Shown here one piece after another: positions 1-8,107 of a stretch of DNA of 36,163 nt (position 1 is the stretch's first letter; every line of letters starts with the position of its first letter). Made by a program: the position numbers and the translations under genes. This stretch comes from Acidobacteriota bacterium (GTDB taxonomy: Bacteria; Acidobacteriota; Terriglobia; Acidiferrales; UBA7541). The DNA is taken from positions 1 through 36,163 of the forward strand of contig QHYH01000141.1 of the NCBI GenBank assembly GCA_003223215.1, written 5' to 3'. The notes below the pieces were generated by a model. The model saw only the letters and a program-made list of their open reading frames with translations, had not been told where the DNA came from and ran no database searches.

Positions 1-146
1 GCACGACGGTGGAAACCGCTTCGTTGAGCACGATAGATAAACGGTTCGTTCGCCGCCAGATCTTCGAGGACTACATTCTTGACGCCGCAAAGTGCGCTTG
101 ACCGGAAAACAGCGAAACTTCACTTCATCCAACCGATTTTTGACGC

Positions 147-440
147 TTAGGCGTGGTTTTGTTCGCGAAAGGCACGGGTTTCGTCCGGCAAGAAAAAATC
201 GCGCCCTTTCCATCCACCAACATTTGCGAGATTTTGGACTCGAAATACGACAGAACGCTCGAAATTCTTGTAGGGAAGCCCATCGATAACAACACCATAA
301 ATAACACTGAACATGACCGTCGTCGCGCCGATGCCCAGAGCCAGGGCGAAGATGGCGACTAGGGAGAAACGACGATTCTTGCGGAGGTTGCGCAGGGCGT
401 AGAGGAAGTCGCGGGCAAGACCATCCACGTGGCTTTCCAT
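147..440 (-). pseudogene. N-terminal remnant of an ADOP-type FtsX/MacB permease
   Basis: The reading frame gives MESHVDGLARDFLYALRNL, then a hydrophobic stretch around [17 protein letters not shown] and the start of an extracytoplasmic domain, and stops at REQNHA. This matches the first membrane helix of acidobacterial ADOP permeases (compare the KSPGF...LALGIGA segment of the large permeases at 26-36 kb). A family member continues for about 700 more residues. Here the frame is closed, and the sequence down to base 1 shows no recognisable continuation in any frame. The reading frame is open upstream to 545, but the Met at 440 best fits family members that lack the prefix domain. I read it as a decayed gene, not a functional short protein. 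Confidence 0.7.
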
Positions 441-565
441 AGGAGCAAACTCTACACCGAAGCGACTGTGAATTGTAGGGTCCCCACCTGTAATGAGAAG
501 GGTAGCTAGTTTCCGTGGCGAAACGGCAATTGTTTTGCCTTTCAAGACAGAAACTAGCAGCTAAG

Positions 566-776
566 CTAGTGCTGGAGGAAGATAGACACTGAGCCGTCGT
601 TGAGATTGGCCGTGGCAAAGCCGAGCCGGCCGCTGCCGTTGAAGTCTGCGACCGTGTTGGAATACGGCCCTTTGCCGACGGCCACAGGTGAGCCGGCCAG
701 TTGCGTGAACGTCCCCGCCGGGAAACCATCTTTCCCGGCGGCCAGGTTCTTGTAAGACCCGAGCTTAGCCCAGCAT
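566..776 (-). pseudogene. C-terminal remnant of an FG-GAP/VCBS-repeat protein
   Basis: The minus-strand frame ending with TAG at 566-568 reads through segments such as VADFNGSGRLGFATANL and NDGSVSIFLQH. The first is the D-x-N-x-D/S-G-x-x-D/G repeat type found in FG-GAP/VCBS beta-propellers, which are often secreted in acidobacteria. The frame is closed by TGA just upstream, close to the 3' end of the receptor gene, and has no start codon. It is therefore only the last one or two repeats of a lost gene. Family assignment is from motif appearance only. Confidence 0.5.
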
Positions 777-789
777 CATGTTGTTAGCT

Positions 790-3700
790 TTAGAACTCGT
801 AGCGCAACGCGAACTGCATCACGCGCGGGTTGGTAAGCAACCCACCGTAGTTCCCGAACGAACCGGAAATATCCAGTTCCGGCGCGATGGACTGCGAATC
901 AAATTTTGTGGCGTTGGTCACGTTAAAAACTTCCCATCGGAACTGCACACTATGGCCTTCCGACCATGGCATCTTCCACCGTTTGCTGAGTCCGAGATCT
1001 ACTCCGAAGAAGCCATCTCCCCGGACTTGGTTACGGGCTCCAGCTTCGCCGGGGAACGGCGAACGGAACTGAGTGATAGCGCCGCTGGGCCCCGCCCCCT
1101 CCTGAAAGACGTTTACACTGCCGTCCGGCTGTTTGAACACACCTGTATGCACGCTGCCCGTCCGAATGGCTTGCCCGCCAAGCTGCCAGTTCGTTGGCCA
1201 TTGGAAACCATTTGACACGTTGAACGGGAAGGCCGACGTCCAGCGGTAGAGACCCGAAAGCTGCCAGCCACCGATGATTGCGTCCAGTCCCCTACCGGAG
1301 TTTCTTCCCAGCAGCCTGCCTTTGCCGAAAGGAAGCTCAACAATCCAGTTGGCGTTGAACTGGTGTGTTGCGTCATAGTCAGACACTGCTCGGAGTTGCT
1401 TCGGCGACCATGAGTTGATGATCTGGCCTCCCAGCCCACCCCACGCTCCGATGCGTTCCGCGTCCGACGCTAGATCAATTGACTTCGAAAATGTGTAGTT
1501 GAAATCAAACTGAACGCCGTGTTCCATTCGATGCCGCAAGTTCACCTGCATAGCGTGATAGTTCCCGTTGGACGCTGAACGCCACGCGTACAGTGATGAG
1601 TACTGCGGGTTAAAGAAGGAGTTCGGGCCGTCCTTCGGGAAATACTGAGTTCCCGAAGCGCTTCGCATGCCGAGCAGATCCAGGACAAAAAGCGCGGTTG
1701 TCTCGTTTTGGTTGAATCCGCAGAAAAGGTCATAAGCGGCTACAACCGGATCGGAAGTAAAGTTCACAGCGTTGCCGGGAGTGCACCTGCGGATGCGGTA
1801 CTGATCACCCGAAGCAAGCGGTTGAATCATGTCCTGCCAGTACTGAGCCACATTCGCCGGCACCATTGACGAGTTGAAGCTTAGTGTATCCAGTCCCGTT
1901 CGGTAGATCTTGGCCAGTTCGGTGGTTGCAGTGAAGTAGTCGATTTTGGAAGCGGGATCCACAAGGTCCGAAGGCATCGCCACGTCTTCCTGGATTAGCA
2001 GCCGGTGCGAGAGTCTCCCGACATAGGAAACCTCCATCGAAAAGCCTTTGCCCAAGTCACGGCCGATTGAGAAGTCAATCGCGTAGGAGTATGGCGTCTT
2101 AATGGTGTCGTCAAGACCCCAGGCGATCGCAAACCCGCCTGTGTCAAGGGTGCTTGGAAATGTTTGAGGGAACGTGCCTGGGGGTGCGGGAAGGAAGAGT
2201 TGATGCCCGTCGCAACCACTTGCTGCATCATTGATAGCATTTGTTGGAATTACATGTACATCCGTTAAACGTGGTGCGCACTCTAAGCTTTCGACGCCTG
2301 CTGGATTTGTTAACCCGGTAGATAGCCCAAACGAGCCGTTCTGGTCGAAGGTGTTCAGCAGTCCTGCTCCAATCCGGTCGTAGATCATGGAAAAGCCTCC
2401 CCGGATCGTCGTCTTGTCTCCTTCGCCAAAGAGCGACTTGAAGAGACCCGAATGCACCCGTGGCGAATACGCAATCGCGAGCCGCGGGCCGAAATTGTGA
2501 TAATCCCAATCGTAGTAGCCCTTCTTGCCGCCATTTGCCGGACCAGCCAAGTCGAACTGGACAAGTTTATCCTGGTTCGCCGGGATACCCTGGGCCATGT
2601 TTCTCCCGCGCTGCAGGAGCCATTGGCCCAGGCTGAAATTCGGAGCGACCTGCAGACCCTTGGTTTCCCACGGCGGCGAGAACAGGGAATACCGGAGGCC
2701 ATAGGTGAACGTGAGGTTCGGCTTGATCTTCCACGAATCCTGCACGTACATCTCGTAGCTGTCGGCTCCGAAGTGTCGTTGTACAGGCGCCCCCTGCGGG
2801 AGGACGCTACCGTCTTTTAAATAGTTGTAAGAGGCATCCACTTCCGTGACGATCCCCATCAAGGCGATGAGCGGGAAGTCATAGGAATTTCCGAAATCCG
2901 CGCTTACGTTACCGGGATCGAGGGCGGATCCCGTGCCTGCAATTGCTGCGTTATCCAGCCAGGATGCGTTCGTTACGCCATCGCTGAAAGATGTGGTCGT
3001 AAAGTTGCGTGGATTGCGGATAAAAGCCAGCCCTCCGCCAAACTGAAATGTGTGGTTACCTCTCACCCAGGACAGATCGTCCGAAAAGTTGTGCAACGGG
3101 CGTTGGAAGGAACGTGTGCGTGTAATGCGCTGGCTTAATCCCCGGAAGAAAATCCACTGTTCATTGGAGTCGCCAACATCGCCAATGCTTTCACGAGTGA
3201 AGCCCCAGCGGAAATTGTTGACCAAGCTAGGACGTAGAATCGCCGAGTATCCCAGCGCAAAACCCTTATTGAAGTTTATGATCGTGTGCTCCGGTGTTTT
3301 TCCAGGATAGGAAGGCACTCCCAGACTCGAAAAATTGGAGAGCGCACCCCGCCAAAAAATCGAGTGATTTCCGTTGGAAGTAAGTTTGTAATCAGCTCGC
3401 GCGATGTAATACCTGTAGTTCTTCTGGATCGGCCCCTTAAAACGGAAGCCGGAATAGTCGTAACCAAGCCCATCGCCCTGAGTGTTGTCATTTGGCAGCG
3501 GAAAACTATTGAAGTAGGCGATCATCGCCGGATTTGGCCCCTGATGGACGGGGTCCATGTTCGCTAGATCGGTGGGGGAAAGCCCGGCAGAACCTGCCGG
3601 AACGGTGTAGCTGGCGCCGCTTAGCCCTTGTACGCTGCCTCCCGGGCAAGCGCTGGAAGCGTCGCACGGATAGAGAATGACACCGTCACGCAAGGAGGCT

Positions 3701-4695
3701 GTTGGAACGATGCGTAGCGCGGCGTTTTCCTCGCGCTGGCGTGCCTCCTCATAATTCAGGAAGAAGAAAAACCGATTCTTCACGAACGGTCCACCCACCG
3801 AGCCACCGAAGATGTTACGAATCAGCTTGGGAGGTTTGTTCGGCTCGCCGCCCTGCAGCTGCGACTGCTTAATGAAATAATCGTTCGCGCTCGTATAAGT
3901 ATTGCGATTGTATTCGTACGCTGAGCCATGAAACTGATTCGAACCGCTCTTGGTGACGAGCGATACCTGCCCGCCCGACGACGCCCCTTGATCGGCGTTG
4001 TAGTTCGTTGTCGTGACGCGAAATTCTTGTACCGAGTCCAGTGTGACTGGCAGCGCCGCAGTGAAGGCATAACCACCGGATGTATTCACGTCCACGCCAT
4101 CCAACGTGATATTGCTCTGGTCGCTGCGTGCCCCGTTCACCGAGCCGCTGCGCGTGTCTACGTCAGTGTTGATATCGGCGCGATTGCCCGTATACACGAC
4201 CCCGGCCTGCAATGATAGAAGGTCGGGAACGTTGCGCCCGTCCATCGGCAGCTCCTTCACCTGATGCTCGTTAAACGCGATACCAAGCGATGCGTCGGTT
4301 GTATTCAGGGTGACCGCCTGGGCAGAGACTTCCACGGTCTGATTAGTTGCACCGACCTCCAATGTGACATTAACCGTCGTTGGTGAATTGACGAGCAACT
4401 GAACATTCTTGTTTTCGAATTTGCGGAATCCCGTCATCTGCACAGTCAGTGTATAGCTGCCAGGAGGCAACGCTAGAAACTCGTATTCACCTGTGCTGCT
4501 CGTGCTCGTCTCTCGAGTTAGGGCCTGGCCGACATTGTTCAGGCTCACTTTGGCAGCGGCGATAACCGCCCCGGTCTTGTCTGTGACAACCCCCCGTATG
4601 GACGTTGTGCCAACCTGCGACCATGCAGGTGTAGTGGCTAGAAGGAGAGCAACCAAGAAAATAAGGAAATTGTGTTTCAGGGAGAACCGCTTCAT
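790..4695 (-). CDS. Oar-like TonB-dependent receptor (1301 aa)
   Basis: Predicted outer-membrane beta-barrel receptor of the acidobacterial Oar/carboxypeptidase-regulatory-domain class. Transport would be energised by TonB; the ligand is unknown. The start at 4695 is preceded by AAAGGAG at good spacing. A start 24 codons upstream would bury the signal peptide. Residues 1-26 are a signal peptide (KRFSLKH, hydrophobic core, PAWSQ). Residues about 30-120 are a carboxypeptidase-regulatory-like beta-sandwich (IRGVVTDKTGAVIAAAKV; GEYEFLALPPGSYTLTV). A plug-like segment follows (ELPMDGRNVPDLLSLQAGV; VNGARSDQSNITLDGVDVN), then GGQVSLVTKSGSNQFHGSAYE and a long barrel. The C-terminus QFALRYEF ends in aromatic Phe, as expected for BAM recognition. 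It stands alone with remnants on both sides, and is more distant from the receptors at 11.4 and 16.2 kb than those are from each other. Confidence 0.9.
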   Translation of the reverse strand: MKRFSLKHNFLIFLVALLLATTPAWSQVGTTSIRGVVTDKTGAVIAAAKVSLNNVGQALTRETSTSSTGEYEFLALPPGSYTLTVQMTGFRKFENKNVQLLVNSPTTVNVTLEVGATNQTVEVSAQAVTLNTTDASLGIAFNEHQVKELPMDGRNVPDLLSLQAGVVYTGNRADINTDVDTRSGSVNGARSDQSNITLDGVDVNTSGGYAFTAALPVTLDSVQEFRVTTTNYNADQGASSGGQVSLVTKSGSNQFHGSAYEYNRNTYTSANDYFIKQSQLQGGEPNKPPKLIRNIFGGSVGGPFVKNRFFFFLNYEEARQREENAALRIVPTASLRDGVILYPCDASSACPGGSVQGLSGASYTVPAGSAGLSPTDLANMDPVHQGPNPAMIAYFNSFPLPNDNTQGDGLGYDYSGFRFKGPIQKNYRYYIARADYKLTSNGNHSIFWRGALSNFSSLGVPSYPGKTPEHTIINFNKGFALGYSAILRPSLVNNFRWGFTRESIGDVGDSNEQWIFFRGLSQRITRTRSFQRPLHNFSDDLSWVRGNHTFQFGGGLAFIRNPRNFTTTSFSDGVTNASWLDNAAIAGTGSALDPGNVSADFGNSYDFPLIALMGIVTEVDASYNYLKDGSVLPQGAPVQRHFGADSYEMYVQDSWKIKPNLTFTYGLRYSLFSPPWETKGLQVAPNFSLGQWLLQRGRNMAQGIPANQDKLVQFDLAGPANGGKKGYYDWDYHNFGPRLAIAYSPRVHSGLFKSLFGEGDKTTIRGGFSMIYDRIGAGLLNTFDQNGSFGLSTGLTNPAGVESLECAPRLTDVHVIPTNAINDAASGCDGHQLFLPAPPGTFPQTFPSTLDTGGFAIAWGLDDTIKTPYSYAIDFSIGRDLGKGFSMEVSYVGRLSHRLLIQEDVAMPSDLVDPASKIDYFTATTELAKIYRTGLDTLSFNSSMVPANVAQYWQDMIQPLASGDQYRIRRCTPGNAVNFTSDPVVAAYDLFCGFNQNETTALFVLDLLGMRSASGTQYFPKDGPNSFFNPQYSSLYAWRSASNGNYHAMQVNLRHRMEHGVQFDFNYTFSKSIDLASDAERIGAWGGLGGQIINSWSPKQLRAVSDYDATHQFNANWIVELPFGKGRLLGRNSGRGLDAIIGGWQLSGLYRWTSAFPFNVSNGFQWPTNWQLGGQAIRTGSVHTGVFKQPDGSVNVFQEGAGPSGAITQFRSPFPGEAGARNQVRGDGFFGVDLGLSKRWKMPWSEGHSVQFRWEVFNVTNATKFDSQSIAPELDISGSFGNYGGLLTNPRVMQFALRYEF

Positions 4696-5076
4696 GAACT
4701 GCTCCTTTCGCGCACCGTGACTGAAGATGCAGATAAAGAGCAGGCGGAAGGCGCCGGTAAGATACAAGTAAACTGAACCGGCCTACTGCCCGGAAAGCTA
4801 AACCGAGCATAACTGGAACTTCGGCAACCTTCGCCCGCCACCCGACTTTAGCAACCGTTGCCGTTGCTTTTAGGACAGATTGAGGCTTTCTGTCAAGGAA
4901 AGTTCTTCTAAATTTTGCAGTTCAGACATAAGAAGGGGCAAGAGCGAGCGGATGGGACTCGGCAGGCCGAGCGAGAGGTTTCATAAGGGCGGCGGACTAT
5001 TAACCAGCCCCGCCCTCGTTGCCAAACCGGTTAGCGACACTTTCGTTGATGTACCTTACATTTATGTGGATCTTCA
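4696..5076. other. Intergenic region upstream of the first receptor gene
   Basis: About 380 bases with no supported gene. It should hold the promoter of the receptor gene on the minus strand, but I could not pick convincing -35/-10 boxes. Reading frames here are short and resemble no family. Confidence 0.5.
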
Positions 5077-5208
5077 TTGTCGAATTGGATTCGTGCAGCG
5101 ATAGCGGCCGCGACACTTATTCTGCTAGGGATCATCCTACTAATTGCGACGCTGATCCACTTTGGAGTCGCAAGGTTCATTCAGCAACTGAGAGCATATC
5201 CTCAGGGA
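5077..5208 (+). pseudogene. N-terminal fragment of a small membrane protein cut by an IS21-type end
   Basis: From a TTG codon the frame reads LSNWIRAAIAAATLILLG and continues as one strongly hydrophobic helix (IILLIATLIHF), followed by a basic, amphipathic stretch (GVARFIQQLRAYPQG). It runs directly into the first IS21-type terminal repeat, after which coding character is lost. The composition is that of a real single-pass membrane protein N-terminus. The start codon is uncertain and no family is recognised. An ATG at 5064 is in a different frame. Confidence 0.35.
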
Positions 5209-5250
5209 TCACTCAAAACCGGCCAGTCAGGGTCACTTCAAAACCGGCCA
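5209..5250 (+). repeat. IS21-family left-end repeats (two direct copies)
   Basis: Two near-identical direct repeats, TCACTCAAAACCGGCCA at 5209-5225 and TCACTTCAAAACCGGCCA at 5233-5250, lie just upstream of a transposase start. Multiple short terminal repeats with the core CAAAACCGGCC are characteristic of IS21-family ends, where IstA binds. No matching right end (GGCCGGTTTTG) is seen downstream, so only the left end remains. Confidence 0.8.
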
Positions 5251-5305
5251 AGGGTGAAGGCTCGGGACATTGACTCCGACGGGAGCCCTTATAGGCTCTC
5301 TCGGC

Positions 5306-5936
5306 ATGAGCAATGCCTTGAGCGAAGAACAGAAACAACAAGGCATCGCACTGGGAAAGCTCGGATGGTCTTTACGAAAGATCGAGCGAGAAACCGGTGT
5401 ACGGCGTGAAACCGCAGGCGCGTACCTAGTAGGGCGGTCGGGATTGCGGTACGGACCCGGGTGCCTGGCGCAGGCAGGCGCCGGCAAAACGGGCCAACGA
5501 AGTGACCCCCGACTTTGTAGGCCTTTTATCGCAACCGCCAAGCTCCCCCGCGGGCAGGGTCAGTGCCTGCGAACCCTACCGTGACCTCATCGAGGAGAAA
5601 CTGAGCCGTGGACGGAATGCCAAGGCCGTCTGGCAGGATCTGGTCACCGATCATGGTTATCCGGGTAACTACCAGACCGTAAAGCGTTTCGTACGCAAGC
5701 TTCAGGGATCCAGGCTGCCCCAGGCGCTGGGATCATCCTCACCGCGCCAGGGGAAGAAGCCCAAGTCGCGCCCTCTGGTACGCGACCCGCAAACGGGCAA
5801 GTACCGGAGGACCAGGCTGTTCGTGCTGACCCTGGGGTACGGCCGCACATGCATCCGTTTGTTGACGTGGCGGTCCAGTGCCCGCATCTGGGCCGAACTC
5901 CATGAGAAAGCGTTTCGCGAACGTGCAGTGGGATGA
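5306..5936 (+). pseudogene. istA: IS21-family transposase IstA, frameshifted and truncated
   Basis: The first frame starts at ATG 5306 and gives an IstA N-terminal helix-turn-helix (SEEQKQQGIALGKLGWSLRK; IERETGVRRETAGAYL). It loses homology after about 50 residues. The match resumes from about 5502 in another frame with [60 protein letters not shown] and [15 protein letters not shown], all typical of the region before and into the DDE core. Homology ends near 5920 and a stop follows at 5936. Most of the catalytic core, the C-terminus and the helper ATPase IstB are absent. The element is dead: a frameshift, a 3' deletion and only one terminus. Confidence 0.85.
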
Positions 5937-5995
5937 GCTGCACGTGCGCATCCTGAAATAGTTGCTACATGTGCTTTGAGATCAATGTCTTCCGC

Positions 5996-6421
5996 AGTTG
6001 CCCAGTTCGCAGACAGAACCTCAGCTTGCTCCAGAACCGTTAAAGTCGCCTTCTCTTGCTTGTCGGGTGGGTAGCCGTACTTCCGCAGGATACGCTTTAC
6101 GAGCACCCGCAAATGCGCTCGGATGTTTTCTCGAACTGTCCAATCGATCGTTGTGTTTTTCCGCACTGTTTCCACTAATTCTCGCGCAATGGTCCGAAGT
6201 GTTTCGTCGCCCAGCACTTTGACAGCGCTGTCGTTCACCTCCAGGGCGCCATAAAATGCTACTTCGTCATCGGTGAGATGTAGCTTTTCTCCGCGCTCAG
6301 CAGATTCGCGCATCTGTTTCGCTAGCCCGATAAGCTCCTCAATCACTTGAGCAGCTTCGATTGCCCGGCTTTGGTGCTTGCGAATGGTCTCCGCGAGCAT
6401 TTCTGAAAAACGGCGAGACTG
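5996..6421 (-). pseudogene. hsdR: Type I restriction endonuclease R subunit, C-terminal remnant
   Basis: About 140 residues match the C-terminal helical domain (DUF3387-like) of Hsd[88 protein letters not shown] and [16 protein letters not shown] full HsdR is about 1000 residues, with an N-terminal nuclease and two RecA-like motor domains; all of that is missing. The frame is open on both sides (5702-6625), but those flanks are unrelated, and the 3' flank is antisense istA. No hsdM or hsdS is nearby. It cannot restrict DNA and is a relic of a lost defence locus. Confidence 0.85.
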
Positions 6422-6768
6422 AACAACGTCGGCCTCACGCTCGTGGCTCCTGGCAATTCTGTACAGGACATGCGAATCCACGCGGGACGAGTTAAATCCC
6501 GCTATCGGTATCCTTGGGTATCCTGACGCTGAAAAATGCACCGAGATCGGAAAATGCGGTCGTTGCTGTAGAATCTTGCTTCCTTGATATTCGATCGGCG
6601 GAGGTAAGATTGCAGCAAAAAACAACGGCGTTTAGAACGTGAAACGCCTGCTACTTTGGTAGGAGCCAGACGCGGGCTGTTGCTCATTTCACTGCCGAGA
6701 CCGGAAAGGTGTTGCTCCTCTGACCACCGTCCTAATCGTGTTCTAGTGAGTTCGCTCTAAGGTCGCTA
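6422..6768. other. Gene-free stretch between hsdR and DUF2779 remnants
   Basis: About 350 bases in which I see no recognisable protein, RNA or repeat. The minus-strand frame joined to hsdR is open across part of it but has no family resemblance. It probably represents decayed sequence at a deletion junction. Confidence 0.4.
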
Positions 6769-7030
6769 ATGCTCATCTCAAAATCCAAATTCGTTGCCGG
6801 AGTGCAATGTCTCAAGCGCCTGTACTTAATCGTGCATGAGCCCGAACTGGCGGCGCGGCCAGACGAGTCGGGGCAGGCAATCATTGACCAAGGGCAGGAG
6901 GTCGGCCTGCTGGCGCAGCAGATGTTTCCATGCCGCGTAGCCGTCGAATCCAGAGACCGGGAACAGGCAATCCGTGCAACTCGGGAATTGATCGAGAACC
7001 CCGAAATCCCGGCGATATTTGAGGGTTGTG
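6769..7030 (+). pseudogene. N-terminal remnant of a DUF2779-type protein
   Basis: The frame opens with MLISKSKFVAGVQCLKRLYL and continues IVHEPELAARPDE, DQGQEVGLLAQQMFP and AIRATRELIENPEIPAIFEG. This is the characteristic start of the DUF2779 family (Cys-containing KSKF.xGxQCxKRL motif, related to Cas4/RecB-type nucleases). Family proteins are usually about 500 residues. Similarity stops after FEG near 7030, and the same frame then runs into unrelated sequence beside a transposase fragment. The catalytic part would lie downstream and is absent. Family function is poorly known, so no role is assigned beyond a possible nuclease or defence relic. Confidence 0.65.
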
Positions 7031-7114
7031 CCGCCAAAACGTCGTACACCTGCAGAATGAATGACTTGGCGAAAAGCTGCATTCGGATTTTTCCGCTAAA
7101 TTCTTGCCACGATC

Positions 7115-7486
7115 GTGTCGCTCCGACATTTCCTCGGCTGGTTGGTCAGCGCTTTCCATTCCCGGGAGGACCTCGTCCTCGAGAACCTCGCTCTCCGTCG
7201 GCAATTGCTGGCTCTGCACGCACAACAACCTCGCCGTCGATTGACTGCCCCGCACAAACTGTTCTGGGTTGCGTTGAGAACGTTCTGGTCCGGGTGGACC
7301 AAGCCTCTCATCTTGGTCACTCCTAGAACCGTCGTGAACTGGCATCGCGCGGGGTTTCGTTTGTATTGGACGTGGGTCTCCAGAGTCAGCCAGGTAGGAG
7401 GACGGAAGCGTGTCAGCAAAGAGGTTCGCGCCTTGATCTTTCGTATGGTTGCCGAGAATCCGACCTGGGGAGCGCCGCAGGAGTAG
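7115..7486 (+). pseudogene. rve-type transposase/integrase, N-terminal fragment
   Basis: The 123-residue frame reads MSLRHFLGWLVSAFHSREDL, LENLALRRQLLALHAQQPRR, LFWVALRTFWSGW, TPRTVVNWHRAGFRLYWTW, VSKEVRALIFRMVAENPTWG and APQE. This is the conserved N-terminus of a common integrase-core transposase family (helix-turn-helix followed by ENPTWGAPRIHGEL). The stop falls exactly inside the WGAPRIHGEL motif, and the DDE catalytic domain is not seen after it. No terminal inverted repeats were found. Non-functional insertion-sequence remnant. Confidence 0.8.
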
Positions 7487-8107
7487 GACGTGTTGTATGA
7501 AACTTCGCCGTGGTTCTGCGCGTATGTGAGCAGAATGCTGCGCATTTGTGCACTCACGTGGAGTGCCAACCGGAATTGAGTATTCCTATTCTCGGTTCTC
7601 AACTGTTTGCTCCTCGATGCAGGAACACTCTTTCATTTCGATGGTGTTTCCAATTCCCTGCAGACTTTAGTGAAAACGGCCTCGTCCATTTTCTCGTACC
7701 ACCCCGTTTCCTTGAGCCGCATAAATAGGTCTTTCACGCTGCTGGACAATGAAGTTCTTCCTGAATGAGGTTACCCGCAGTCAGAATCTGGTCAATCATC
7801 TCCTTTGAGGTAAACAGAAATTAATCTTGTTTTAAGTCTGAGTCGTGATGAATCCACTATGCTCTCTTGGGTTGTCCTCTTGCGGAGCCTGTGTCGTCCA
7901 GGAGCTCTCTCTCTTTTGCAATGATTGGGAGAGCGGAATCTTGGCCCACGCAGGATTCTTAGATAAAGCTTGCTGCCCGTGGCAGGAAATGACCGTCTGG
8001 GCACAGCCTGCGGCGAGGTAGTCCATCGCAGGGACCAGGCAGGATGAATCAAGCCATCGCTGGCAAAATCAGATTGACATGAGAAGCATTTCATCTAGGG
8101 AGAGCAA
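7487..8107. other. 620-base gap with possible short minus-strand coding relics
   Basis: No convincing gene. On the minus strand, 7734-7799 encodes 21 residues beginning MIDQILTAGNLIQEELHC. It overlaps by four bases (GTGA) a 34-residue frame at 7633-7737 containing MRLKETGWYEKMDEAVF and ending ETPSK. The amino-acid make-up looks protein-like, so these may be the tail of a decayed gene; no family is recognised. The part next to 8108 should contain the promoter of the propeller gene. TTGACA occurs at 8074-8079, but no matching -10 box follows. Confidence 0.3.

Noticed and set aside
5702-5995. Extension of the minus-strand hsdR frame through the IS21 region
   Set aside because: This part is the antisense of istA; the HsdR match ends near 5996.
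8074-8079. TTGACA as a -35 box for the propeller gene at 8108
   Set aside because: No -10-like hexamer exists at 16-18 bases spacing and the site is too close to the start codon.
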